Assembly (NCBI GenBank): GCA_902774815.1 | Contig: CACYJV010000026.1 | Coordinates: 1 to 50,170 of the forward strand | Length of the DNA: 50,170 bases | From: an uncultured Prevotellaceae bacterium | GTDB lineage: Bacteria > Bacteroidota > Bacteroidia > Bacteroidales > Bacteroidaceae | Reading direction: 5' to 3' | Part shown: positions 16,621-24,494 of the stretch, piece after piece | Position numbering within the stretch: position 1 is the first letter of the stretch | How the letters are laid out: every line of letters begins with the position of its first letter | The notes under the pieces: model-generated | The model's input: only the letters and a program-made list of their open reading frames with translations | The model's database searches: none | Told to the model about the DNA's origin: nothing | Made by a program: the position numbers and the translations under genes

Positions 16621-19170
16621 TTACAACCTCTCCATTTCCAGTGCTGCCCAAATGAAGGGACCTACACCCTTGGCATCGTTGTCGCGGATTGGTTCCGAGA
16701 TGTAGTATTCGAATGAGCCATCACGGCGGCGGTTGTTGTCAGGGCCTAATCCGGACACTTCACAACAACGAGTCAGCGAGATGGTTTTGTCGGCATTCAA
16801 TCGGATGAATTCTTTGACGATTCCATTGAAAGCACGTATGCCAGCCTGACGGAAACTCTCGTCGAGCCACCCCATGCGAGCACCCTTAAGCAATACGTAA
16901 GCAAACATGGATGAACAGCTAGCTTCCAAATAGTTACGTTCGTCCTTCACGTCGAGTACGTCATACCATACACCCGTCTTTTTGTCTTGATGTTTCACCA
17001 CTTCCGTCATGGCCTTTTGAAGCAGATTGATTACCTCTTGGCGGCGGGCGTAATCCTCTGGCAATGCCTCCAAAACTTCCGTCATGGCCATGACGTACCA
17101 CCCCAAAGCTCGTCCCCATGTGTGCTTGCTTTGTCCTGTTGTTGGATCTGCCCAGAACATCTGGTGCGTTTCGTCCCAGGCGTGCTTCCAGAGATTGGTC
17201 TTGGGGTCGAAGGTGCGAAGGTCGGTCTTTGTGATCTGGTCGACGGCATCGTCGTAGTATTTCTTCACTTTCTTGGCTTTTACCATGTCGGGTGCTGCCA
17301 AAGTGTAGTAGGGCAGACCCATGAAAATGCCGTCGAGCCACACCTGATTAGCATAAATTGCCTTGTGCCACCATACTTTTTCTTTGGTTCGAGGCTGTTT
17401 TTCAAGCTGTTGGAAGAGCGTGCGGAGTGCTTTCCCGACGTTTTCCTGTGGTTGGAGCTTGTTCAAACGGTAAATGTAGCGGGCTGTTCGAACGTTGTCA
17501 AGATTGAAATCTTCGTATTTATAGCCCGTGATATTGCCCTCCTGGTCGATCATTTTTGCCGGATAACGGCGCAGATATTGCAGAATTTCGGGGTTATTAT
17601 ATGCCAGATAGGTGTCGAGCATAGCCTCCTGCTCGATGCCCATGACGTAGCTCCAGCGGGGCTTCTTGGCGAAATCGAGCATGTAGGGCTCGGGTGTTCG
17701 CTTCATTTCCGACCATGTGAGCCACTCGGAGTAGCGTGCGCGGCGCTCTCCCTGCTTGTCAGTGTAAGCAAATGGTGGCTCCAGCAGCACGAGTTGACCG
17801 TTGACGAAGAGTCCTTCGAAGTTCAAGTCGTGGCTCTTGCCGGTTCGTCTGACGGGCTCGCTCTGCACACCGTCGAAGCGGCAGTTACGTACGTTGATAT
17901 TGTAGATGTTGTCACTGTCCTGAAGACCATTGATAAGGATACCGTACTTACTCTTCTGGCAGGTGACATTCTCCATATAGACGTTTCTCACCGTGGGAAT
18001 GAAGCCGCGCTTCGCTGGCTCGTTGGGCTCATATTCCAAGTTGATGCGCATGACTGCCTCTCGGCACTGTCCCACGCGCACGTTCCTCATATATATATTC
18101 TCCGTCACACCACCGCGGCATGTGTTGGTCTTCAGTCGAAGCACACGGTCGAGATTGGGCGAGTCCATCTCGCAGTCTTCCACGAACACATTGCGGCAGC
18201 CGCCCGAGATTTCCGAACCGATGACCACACCTCCATGACCGTCGGCCATTGTGCAGTGGCGCACGATGATGTTTTCCGAGGGGATGTTCCACAGACGTCC
18301 ATCCTCGTTGCGTCCGCTCTTAATGGCAATGCAGTCGTCGCCTGTTTGGAAGCGGCAGTTCTCAATCAACACGTTCACGCACGACTCAGGGTCGCAGCCG
18401 TCGCCGTTCGGGCCGTCGTTGATGATGGTGAGCCCACGCACAGTGATGTTCTTCGACAGCAGAGGGTGCACTACCCAGAAGGGAGAGCGTAGCAGCGTGA
18501 CGTCCTCGAGCAAGATGTTCTCGCACTGGTAGAGGTTGATGAGCTGTGGGCGCAGGCCCTTGCCCTGGAACTGGCGCTCCTCGATGGGGGTGCCTGCCTC
18601 GGCATATTTGAAGAGCAACGGTCGGCCAATCTTCTGGCTCTCAACGGTTTCCGGTGTCCAACCATAGGTGTCCTTGCCACACATGGGCCACCAAGTCTCG
18701 TTAGATCCGTTGCCATCGATGATGCCCTTGCCGGTGATGGCGATGTTCTGCTCGCCATAGGCGTAGATGCAGGGCTGATAGTTCATGAGGTCCATGCCCT
18801 CCCAACGCGTTTTCACGATGGGGAAGAGCTTCGTGTCGAAGGCAAAGAGCAGGTGGGCTCCTTCCTCAAGATAGAGATTTACGTTGCTCTTCAGGGTGAT
18901 AGGTCCCGTCGTCCAGGTTCCAGCGGGCACCACCACGCGTCCACCACCAGCTTTCGAACAGGCGGCAATGGCTTTGTTGATGGCCTTCTGGTTTTGGGCT
19001 GGCGTTGCCTTCAGTTTGGCACCGTACTTCGTGATGGAAAAGTCGCGGTTGGCAAACTGGGGTGCAACAACGTTGCGCTCGATTTGTTTATACAGGTTGT
19101 CGTTCCAGCTTTGTGCGTTCATGGCCATCGGCATCAGAAACAGCACGAAGAGTAGTTTTAGGAGTTTCAT
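16621..19170 (-). CDS. Pectin-degrading fusion: GH28 polygalacturonase + GH105 unsaturated uronyl hydrolase
   Basis: An exported enzyme of 849 residues from the ATG at 19170 (signal MKLLKLLFVL...MNAQ). The first half (about 40-460) is a GH28 beta-helix with the family residues NDGPNGDGCD (251-260), TGDD (276-279), GHGG (311-314) and RLKT (345-348). The second half (about 480-849) is an (alpha/alpha)6 GH105 domain like YteR/RhiN, with WLDGIFMGLPYY (611-622) and HTWGRALGWY (683-692). GH28 cuts alpha-1,4 galacturonosyl bonds; GH105 removes the unsaturated uronic acid left by pectate or rhamnogalacturonan lyases. No lyase gene is in the window. It has its own promoter. Confidence 0.93.
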   Translation of the reverse strand: MKLLKLLFVLFLMPMAMNAQSWNDNLYKQIERNVVAPQFANRDFSITKYGAKLKATPAQNQKAINKAIAACSKAGGGRVVVPAGTWTTGPITLKSNVNLYLEEGAHLLFAFDTKLFPIVKTRWEGMDLMNYQPCIYAYGEQNIAITGKGIIDGNGSNETWWPMCGKDTYGWTPETVESQKIGRPLLFKYAEAGTPIEERQFQGKGLRPQLINLYQCENILLEDVTLLRSPFWVVHPLLSKNITVRGLTIINDGPNGDGCDPESCVNVLIENCRFQTGDDCIAIKSGRNEDGRLWNIPSENIIVRHCTMADGHGGVVIGSEISGGCRNVFVEDCEMDSPNLDRVLRLKTNTCRGGVTENIYMRNVRVGQCREAVMRINLEYEPNEPAKRGFIPTVRNVYMENVTCQKSKYGILINGLQDSDNIYNINVRNCRFDGVQSEPVRRTGKSHDLNFEGLFVNGQLVLLEPPFAYTDKQGERRARYSEWLTWSEMKRTPEPYMLDFAKKPRWSYVMGIEQEAMLDTYLAYNNPEILQYLRRYPAKMIDQEGNITGYKYEDFNLDNVRTARYIYRLNKLQPQENVGKALRTLFQQLEKQPRTKEKVWWHKAIYANQVWLDGIFMGLPYYTLAAPDMVKAKKVKKYYDDAVDQITKTDLRTFDPKTNLWKHAWDETHQMFWADPTTGQSKHTWGRALGWYVMAMTEVLEALPEDYARRQEVINLLQKAMTEVVKHQDKKTGVWYDVLDVKDERNYLEASCSSMFAYVLLKGARMGWLDESFRQAGIRAFNGIVKEFIRLNADKTISLTRCCEVSGLGPDNNRRRDGSFEYYISEPIRDNDAKGVGPFIWAALEMERL

Positions 19171-19198
19171 CTTGTTTTGGTCGTTAGTTATTTGGCTA

Positions 19199-19229
19199 CA
19201 AAGATACAAAAAAAAGAGTGCATAACAAA
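19199..19229 (-). promoter_or_regulatory. Promoter of the GH28-GH105 gene
   Basis: On the minus strand TTTG (19229-19226), 19 bp, TATCTTTG (19206-19199), about 30 bp upstream of the ATG at 19170. This supports that ATG over the longer frame starting at 19254. Confidence 0.75.
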
Positions 19230-19309
19230 AGAAAACGGGCATTATTAAGTCCAAAAATGGGCGGAATGAGGGGCTAAAGTGTTAAAAAAGTAAGATTTCG
19301 GGTGTAAAA

Positions 19310-19341
19310 TTTGCATTTTTCATCAATAAATCATAATTTTG
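19310..19341 (+). promoter_or_regulatory. Promoter of a micro-transcript
   Basis: TTTG (19310-19313), 20 bp, TAATTTTG (19334-19341). The first possible start codon, at 19346, lies at about the expected transcription start. Confidence 0.7.
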
Positions 19342-19345
19342 CGAC

Positions 19346-19393
19346 ATGTTTTTAGATTTCGAATTTCTGCGAAATCGTCCTCGAGGTTGGTAG
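19346..19393 (+). CDS. 15-residue micro-ORF, possibly leaderless, ending inside a terminator hairpin
   Basis: ATG at 19346 opens MFLDFEFLRNRPRGW and stops at TAG 19391-19393. The frame starts only 5 bp after the -7 element, so the mRNA would have almost no leader, and its stop codon lies where the terminator stem meets its loop. Three Phe among the first seven residues and a terminal Trp recall attenuation leader peptides. However, no plus-strand gene follows before 19796, beyond a second promoter-like element. It may instead be a small RNA with a chance frame. I do not recognise a family. Confidence 0.35.
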   Translation: MFLDFEFLRNRPRGW

Positions 19394-19420
19394 CATCCTG
19401 CACCAACCTCTTTTGTTTTT
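19383..19420 (+). terminator. Intrinsic terminator of the micro-transcript
   Basis: GAGGTTGGT (19383-19391) pairs perfectly with ACCAACCTC (19402-19410), followed by TTTTGTTTTT. With the promoter at 19310-19341 this defines a transcript of about 70-75 nt. Confidence 0.85.
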
Positions 19421-19487
19421 ACTACAAACATGATGAAAACGGCGTTTCTGTATCGCTTTGTTCCTGCAAGATATGCAGTCAATACAA

Positions 19488-19520
19488 CAAAAAAAGGCAA
19501 CCTTGCGGCTGCCTTTCTTT
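19488..19520 (-). terminator. Terminator of tRNA-Lys
   Basis: On the minus strand GGCAGCC, loop GCAA, GGTTGCC (19513-19496), then a run of seven T. It begins about 10 bp beyond the tRNA 3' end. Confidence 0.75.
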
Positions 19521-19522
19521 CG

Positions 19523-19595
19523 TACACCCTTAGGGGCTCGAACCCTAGACCCACTGATTAAGAGTCAGTTGCTCTACCAACTGAGCTAAGGGTGC
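19523..19595 (-). tRNA. tRNA-Lys (anticodon CTT)
   Basis: The reverse complement begins GCACCCTTAGCTCAGTTGG. The anticodon stem ACTGA/TCAGT encloses CTCTTAA, so the anticodon is CTT and it reads AAG. The T arm has GGTTCGAGCCC. The acceptor stem closes with a G-T pair, and CCA is not encoded. It has its own terminator. Confidence 0.95.
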
Positions 19596-19747
19596 TCGTT
19601 GTGCTCATCAGGCATCGTTCCTGATTTGCGACTGCAAAGGTACAACGTTTTCGTGAAACCTCCAAACTTTTTCCCGATTATTTTTCAAAAAAGTGCGTTT
19701 TTTATCTTTTTTCCCCCTTTTAGTAGTGTTATTTGGAAAATAATTGA

Positions 19748-19755
19748 TAACTTTG
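19748..19755 (+). promoter_or_regulatory. -7 element TAACTTTG before the DUF4375-smpB-metH run
   Basis: A match to TAnnTTTG about 40 bp upstream of the DUF4375 start. No TTTG lies at the standard distance; one is at 19732-19735, too close. No long structured leader or cobalamin riboswitch is visible between here and metH. Confidence 0.45.
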
Positions 19756-19795
19756 CAGCTGACTCCGCCGTTCGGGTTGCACCCTTAGGCGAAGG

Positions 19796-20338
19796 ATGAA
19801 GTTGAACTTGAAGCATAGCGACAACCGAATGAAACAAATCATCGTAAAGGACTCTGCGCTCAGGCAGGCAGCCGCAGAAGGTATTGATGCCTTCGTGGAT
19901 GTATTCGTCAGCGCCATCAACGATGCCATCGGAGGTGAACTCACCGCAGAGACGATGGCTGAACTCAATAGTGATCAAATCACACTCTTGGGTTACAGTA
20001 TTCTGCATGAAGAAGTTATGGATGGCGGTTTCGTACAGCTCATCCACAATGGCTACGGTCCCTTCTTCTTTCGCAATCCATTTGCCAAAGCCGTGCAACT
20101 GTGGGGCATGGAGGACCTGAAGCGCCTTATTCGCAAGGCCCACACCTTATATAATATATATGGTGAAGAATTGGAGCGCGACTGCACCGACGATGAGTTC
20201 ATGGCATTGTTCGAGTCGCATCCAGAATTCGACGAGCTCGACGACACGTTCGTGGAGCACGAGGAGGTATGGACGGAGCAGGTAGCAACCTACATTGACG
20301 ACCATTTGGAACGCTTCGCAACTGTTGAGGCCGACTAA
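19796..20338 (+). CDS. DUF4375 (DMP19-like) protein
   Basis: A 180-residue acidic cytosolic protein with no signal or membrane segment. It resembles the DUF4375 family, related to the DNA-mimic protein DMP19: helix-rich, with a central segment around GGFVQLIHNGYGPFFFRNPFA and a strongly acidic C-terminal third (ERDCTDDEFMALFESHPEFDELDD-like). An alternative start is the Met at 19829. It is followed after 57 bp by smpB. DNA mimicry is known for one Neisseria member; whether it holds here is open. Confidence 0.8.
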   Translation: MKLNLKHSDNRMKQIIVKDSALRQAAAEGIDAFVDVFVSAINDAIGGELTAETMAELNSDQITLLGYSILHEEVMDGGFVQLIHNGYGPFFFRNPFAKAVQLWGMEDLKRLIRKAHTLYNIYGEELERDCTDDEFMALFESHPEFDELDDTFVEHEEVWTEQVATYIDDHLERFATVEAD

Positions 20339-20395
20339 CCCTGCAGATCGGGCAGGATGTAGCGCCCGTCGACAAACGCAAACAGAAAAAACGAG

Positions 20396-20875
20396 ATGAA
20401 CAAGCAAGAACTGGAACTTCGCAAGAAGAGCCCCATACAAATCAAGAACAAGAAAGCCTCTTTCGAATACTTTTTCGTCGAGGAGTTCACGGCGGGTATT
20501 GTGCTCACCGGCACCGAAATCAAGTCGATACGTGCCGGCAAGGCATCTCTCGTGGACACCTACTGCTACATCGTCAACGGCGAGATGTGGGTGAAGGGCA
20601 TGAACATCACCCCCTACTTCTATGGCTCTTTTGCCAATCATGAGGCTAAGCGCGAGCGCAAACTGCTACTCACGCGCCACGAAATCAAGAAACTTCAGGA
20701 AGCCGAGAAGCAACCCGGCTACACTATCGTGCCCACGCTGATCTTCATTGATCAGAATGGCCGGGCCAAGGTAGACATTGCCCTCTGTCGTGGTAAAAAG
20801 ATGTACGACAAACGACAAACGATGAAGGAGAAAGAGGATAGGCGCGAAATGGACCGTGCCATCAAGCATTATTAG
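20396..20875 (+). CDS. smpB: SsrA-binding protein SmpB
   Basis: Binds tmRNA and places it in the ribosomal A site for trans-translation of stalled ribosomes. It has 159 residues with the OB-like barrel. Clear motifs are [37 protein letters not shown] and [15 protein letters not shown]. The basic C-terminal tail ([20 protein letters not shown]) reaches into the decoding centre. The stop codon TAG overlaps the GTG start of metH by one base, suggesting translational coupling. Confidence 0.97.
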   Translation: MNKQELELRKKSPIQIKNKKASFEYFFVEEFTAGIVLTGTEIKSIRAGKASLVDTYCYIVNGEMWVKGMNITPYFYGSFANHEAKRERKLLLTRHEIKKLQEAEKQPGYTIVPTLIFIDQNGRAKVDIALCRGKKMYDKRQTMKEKEDRREMDRAIKHY

Positions 20876-23688
20876 TGAAAGGTATTAAAGATTGTATCAA
20901 GGAGCGCATCCTGATCCTCGATGGTGCCATGGGCACGATGATTCAGGACTATCAGCTAACGGAAGAAGACTTCCGCGACCTTGTGCCGTTTGCCCCTGGC
21001 TCTTGCTCGTGTTGTCGTCATGTCCATGCCAACGGGCATCAAGCGACGGACCATGATGATATCCAATTGAAGGGAAACAACGACCTGCTGAACCTGACTC
21101 GTCCGGATGTGATACTCGACATCCACCGCCGTTATCTGAGGGCGGGTGCCGACCTTATTGAAACCAATACTTTCTCTTCGCAGCGCATCTCGCAAGCTGA
21201 CTACCGCCTGGCCGATGAGGCAAGGGCGATGGCACTCCGCGGCGCTCAACTGGCACGTCAGGCTGCCGATGAGTTTTCAACCGATCAGTGGCCCCGTTTC
21301 GTATGCGGTTCCTTAGGACCAACCAACAAGACTGCCTCCATGAGTCCCGATGTTGACGACCCTGCTGCTCGCGACGTCAGCTACGCCCAACTCTATGATG
21401 CCTATCTTGAGCAAGCTGATGCTCTTCTTGAGGGTGGGGTTGATGCCTTGCTTATTGAAACCATCTTTGATACGCTCAATGCCAAGGCTGCCATTGATGC
21501 TTGCCAAACTGCAAGAGAACGTCGTCATGCTGATATACCGATCATGCTTAGCGTGACTATAGCCGATAGAGCCGGACGCACGTTGAGCGGGCAGACCATT
21601 GAGGCTTTCCTTGCCAGCGTTTCTTCCTACGATATCTTCTCCGTGGGACTTAACTGCTCGTTTGGTGCACGCGAAATGTTGCCTTTCCTTCGTGAACTTG
21701 CTCAACATTCGCCCTACTATGTCAGTGCCTATCCGAATGCCGGAATGCCTGATGCGCTCGGCCAATATAGCGAAACGCCTGAAAGTATGGGGCCGCAGAT
21801 TTGGCAGTTCCTTGAGGAAGGCCTGGTTGACATTGTTGGTGGCTGTTGCGGTACGACCGATGCCTTCATTGAACGTTATGCGCAAATGGTTAGGCAAGCA
21901 ACCTCCATTCGACGTCGTGAGCGCAAGCCATCGACATTCGTTCTATCAGGGCTTGATGTGCTCTCGCCGCGTTCGTTCACCAATGTCGGCGAACGATGTA
22001 ATGTTGCCGGTTCGCGAAAGTTCCTGAGGCTTATCAGCGAGAAAAACTATGCTGAAGCGCTTACTATTGCACGCCAACAGGTGGCTGATGGTGCACTGGT
22101 GCTCGACATTAACATGGACGATGGCCTTCTCGATGCCCGGCATGAGATGACGACATTCCTCAACATGATGGCTTCTGAACCCGATATTGCCCGCGTTCCT
22201 GTGATGATTGACTCCTCGAAGTGGGAGGTCATCGTCGACGGATTGAAATGCCTGCAGGGCAAGGGCATTGTCAATAGCATCTCACTGAAGGAAGGTGAAG
22301 CCACGTTCCTGCAGCATGCGCGCGACATTCGTCGCTATGGTGCCGCCTGTGTGGTGATGTGCTTCGACGAACAAGGACAGGCAACTACCTACGACCGTCG
22401 TATCGCCATTGCCAGCCGTGCCTATCGGTTGCTGACAGAGGAGGTAGGCATGCAGCCACACGACATCATCTTCGATCCCAATATTCTTGCCGTAGCCACG
22501 GGCATAGAAGAGCACGATGCCTATGCGGCCGACTTCATTCGTGCCACGCATTGGATACGTACCAATCTGTCAGGTGCACACGTTAGCGGTGGCGTTAGCA
22601 ACTTGTCGTTTGCTTTTCGTGGTAACAACTATATTCGTGAGGCCATGCATGCCGTGTTCCTCTATCATGCCATTCAGGCAGGTATGGATTTCGCAATCGT
22701 CAACCCTGCCACGAAGGTGACCTACGAGGATATTCCCAAGGAACAACTCGATATCATTGAGGATGTGGTGCTTAACCGTCGCCCTGATGCTGCCGAAAGG
22801 CTTACTGTCTTGGCTGCACGTTTGAAGGACGAACATGAGGCTCGGAAACAACTCGGCACCACCCAACAGCAACCCGACGAGGAGGCTTGGCGGCATCAGT
22901 CACTCGATCAACGTCTTGCCTATTCCCTTCGCAAAGGCATCGGTGATTATCTCCAAGCCGATCTTGCTGAAGCGCTTGAGGTCTATCCGCGTGCTGTGGA
23001 CATCATCGAAGGACCGCTTATGGCAGGTATGAACCTTGTGGGTGAACTCTTTGGGCAAGGCAAGATGTTCTTGCCCCAAGTAGTGAAGACGGCACGAACC
23101 ATGAAACAGGCTGTCAGCATCTTGCAGCCACACATCGAACAGCAGCAATCAGGAACTTCTTCCAAAGCTGGTAAGGTGCTGATAGCCACCGTGAAAGGTG
23201 ATGTACATGACATTGGCAAGAACATTGTGGCCGTTGTCATGGCGTGTAACAACTACGAAGTCATAGATCTTGGTGTGATGGTACCGCCAGAGGAAATCGT
23301 CAGCAAGGCAATTAGCGAGCATGTAGATGTTGTTGCATTGAGCGGACTCATCACTCCCTCGCTCGACGAGATGGTCAACGTGGCTGTGGCTATGGAGCGT
23401 GCGGGACTTCGCATCCCCATTTTGATTGGTGGTGCTACGACCAGCCGCATGCATGTGGCGCTGAAGATAGCTCCGGTCTATAGTGGTATGGTGGTGTGGA
23501 TGAAGGATGCGGCACAGAATGTGGTGGCTATTTCGCAGTTGCTCAATGCTGACGATGCGCCACGCTATCGTAAAGAATTGCTAGCCGACTACGAGCGGCT
23601 TCGACAGGAATATGCCCAAAATCAGCAACAGTTGCGTCCCCTCGACGAAGCGCGCCGCAACCGTCTGCGATTATTTGATAACGCTTAG
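20875..23688 (+). CDS. metH: Cobalamin-dependent methionine synthase without reactivation domain
   Basis: Transfers the methyl group of methyl-tetrahydrofolate to homocysteine through cobalamin. The start is GTG at 20875, overlapping smpB. Domains in order: homocysteine/zinc barrel to about 340, with NCSF near 260 and GGCCG near 324 carrying the zinc cysteines; pterin-binding barrel about 360-620 (FTNVGERCNVAGSRKF, VMIDSSKWEVI); cobalamin cap about 640-735; Rossmann cobalamin domain with the lower-ligand motif DVHDIGKN near 775. It stops at 937 residues, so the roughly 330-residue C-terminal AdoMet reactivation domain of the E. coli enzyme (1227 residues) is absent. An unusual Cys/His-rich insertion lies at residues 44-60. 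Confidence 0.96.
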   Translation: MKGIKDCIKERILILDGAMGTMIQDYQLTEEDFRDLVPFAPGSCSCCRHVHANGHQATDHDDIQLKGNNDLLNLTRPDVILDIHRRYLRAGADLIETNTFSSQRISQADYRLADEARAMALRGAQLARQAADEFSTDQWPRFVCGSLGPTNKTASMSPDVDDPAARDVSYAQLYDAYLEQADALLEGGVDALLIETIFDTLNAKAAIDACQTARERRHADIPIMLSVTIADRAGRTLSGQTIEAFLASVSSYDIFSVGLNCSFGAREMLPFLRELAQHSPYYVSAYPNAGMPDALGQYSETPESMGPQIWQFLEEGLVDIVGGCCGTTDAFIERYAQMVRQATSIRRRERKPSTFVLSGLDVLSPRSFTNVGERCNVAGSRKFLRLISEKNYAEALTIARQQVADGALVLDINMDDGLLDARHEMTTFLNMMASEPDIARVPVMIDSSKWEVIVDGLKCLQGKGIVNSISLKEGEATFLQHARDIRRYGAACVVMCFDEQGQATTYDRRIAIASRAYRLLTEEVGMQPHDIIFDPNILAVATGIEEHDAYAADFIRATHWIRTNLSGAHVSGGVSNLSFAFRGNNYIREAMHAVFLYHAIQAGMDFAIVNPATKVTYEDIPKEQLDIIEDVVLNRRPDAAERLTVLAARLKDEHEARKQLGTTQQQPDEEAWRHQSLDQRLAYSLRKGIGDYLQADLAEALEVYPRAVDIIEGPLMAGMNLVGELFGQGKMFLPQVVKTARTMKQAVSILQPHIEQQQSGTSSKAGKVLIATVKGDVHDIGKNIVAVVMACNNYEVIDLGVMVPPEEIVSKAISEHVDVVALSGLITPSLDEMVNVAVAMERAGLRIPILIGGATTSRMHVALKIAPVYSGMVVWMKDAAQNVVAISQLLNADDAPRYRKELLADYERLRQEYAQNQQQLRPLDEARRNRLRLFDNA

Positions 23689-23694
23689 ATAACT

Positions 23695-24324
23695 ATGATA
23701 AAAACCATCATCTTCGACTTTGGCGGCGTCATCATCACGCTCGACCAGCCACAAGCAATCAGACGTTTTCAGGCACTCGGACTTGCCGATGCTGACAAAC
23801 GTCTCGATGCCTACACGCAAGGCGGTATCTTTGGAGAACTTGAGGAAGGACGTATCACGGCCGAAGAGTTTCGCATTCAACTCTCAGCCCTTGTCGGACA
23901 TGAGGTGTCGGTGGACGAGTGCCGATATGCATGGGTGGGCTATTGTAAAGAGCTACCACATCGTAATCTGTTGAAACTGAAGGAACTACGTCGGCGTGGC
24001 TATCGTTTGGTGCTGCTCTCTAACACCAATCCCTATATGATGTCATGGGCCGACAGTGCCGATTTCGATGGTTCGGGCCATCCCGTCAGCGACTATTTCG
24101 ATGCGCTCTATAAGAGTTATGAGGTCGGAGTGATGAAGCCTGACCCACAATTCTTTCGCCATGTTCTGGAAAGTGAACGTCTCAATCCTGCTGAAACACT
24201 CTTCGTTGACGATGGTCCGCGTAATGTAGCGGCCGCCGAGGCACTCGGTTTTCACACGCTATGCCCCGCCAACGGTGCCGATTGGACGTTGTCGATAGAG
24301 CAGACTCTTAGCTCTCTTCTATAA
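23695..24324 (+). CDS. HAD-family hydrolase
   Basis: A 209-residue HAD-superfamily phosphatase of subfamily IA. Motif I is IFDFGGVIITLD (Asp8 nucleophile; the second acidic residue is replaced by Gly, as in the epoxide hydrolase-like branch). Motif II is LLSNTNPYMM, motif III is the Lys of GVMKPDPQFF, and motif IV is LFVDDGPRNVAAAEALGF. It starts 6 bp after metH and is probably co-transcribed. The substrate is not predictable. The replacement of the second motif I Asp occurs in known relatives and does not itself imply inactivity. Confidence 0.88.
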   Translation: MIKTIIFDFGGVIITLDQPQAIRRFQALGLADADKRLDAYTQGGIFGELEEGRITAEEFRIQLSALVGHEVSVDECRYAWVGYCKELPHRNLLKLKELRRRGYRLVLLSNTNPYMMSWADSADFDGSGHPVSDYFDALYKSYEVGVMKPDPQFFRHVLESERLNPAETLFVDDGPRNVAAAEALGFHTLCPANGADWTLSIEQTLSSLL

Positions 24325-24494
24325 AACCATTATCCTTCGTTGGTAACAAAGTATTTGTTTTTCATTCTGCCGTATGGATTTATTCTTTGTCCATGTGGCC
24401 GGCTTACCATGTTTATGTAGCCTTTTCATGACGTAAACGACTAGTTTACGAAGGAATATCCAATCCTTTACGATGAATAAACCAGTGGCTTGCT

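Noticed and set aside
16987-18492. 501-codon plus-strand frame opposite the GH28-GH105 gene
   Set aside because: The opposite strand carries all catalytic motifs of both enzyme families; this frame has no recognisable domain or start site.
19339-19533. 64-codon plus-strand frame reaching into the tRNA-Lys gene
   Set aside because: It crosses the micro-transcript terminator and the antisense of the tRNA; its end is a typical tRNA shadow translation.
20339-20874. Cobalamin riboswitch controlling metH
   Set aside because: metH starts inside the smpB stop codon and the upstream gap holds no B12-box-like or multi-stem leader.
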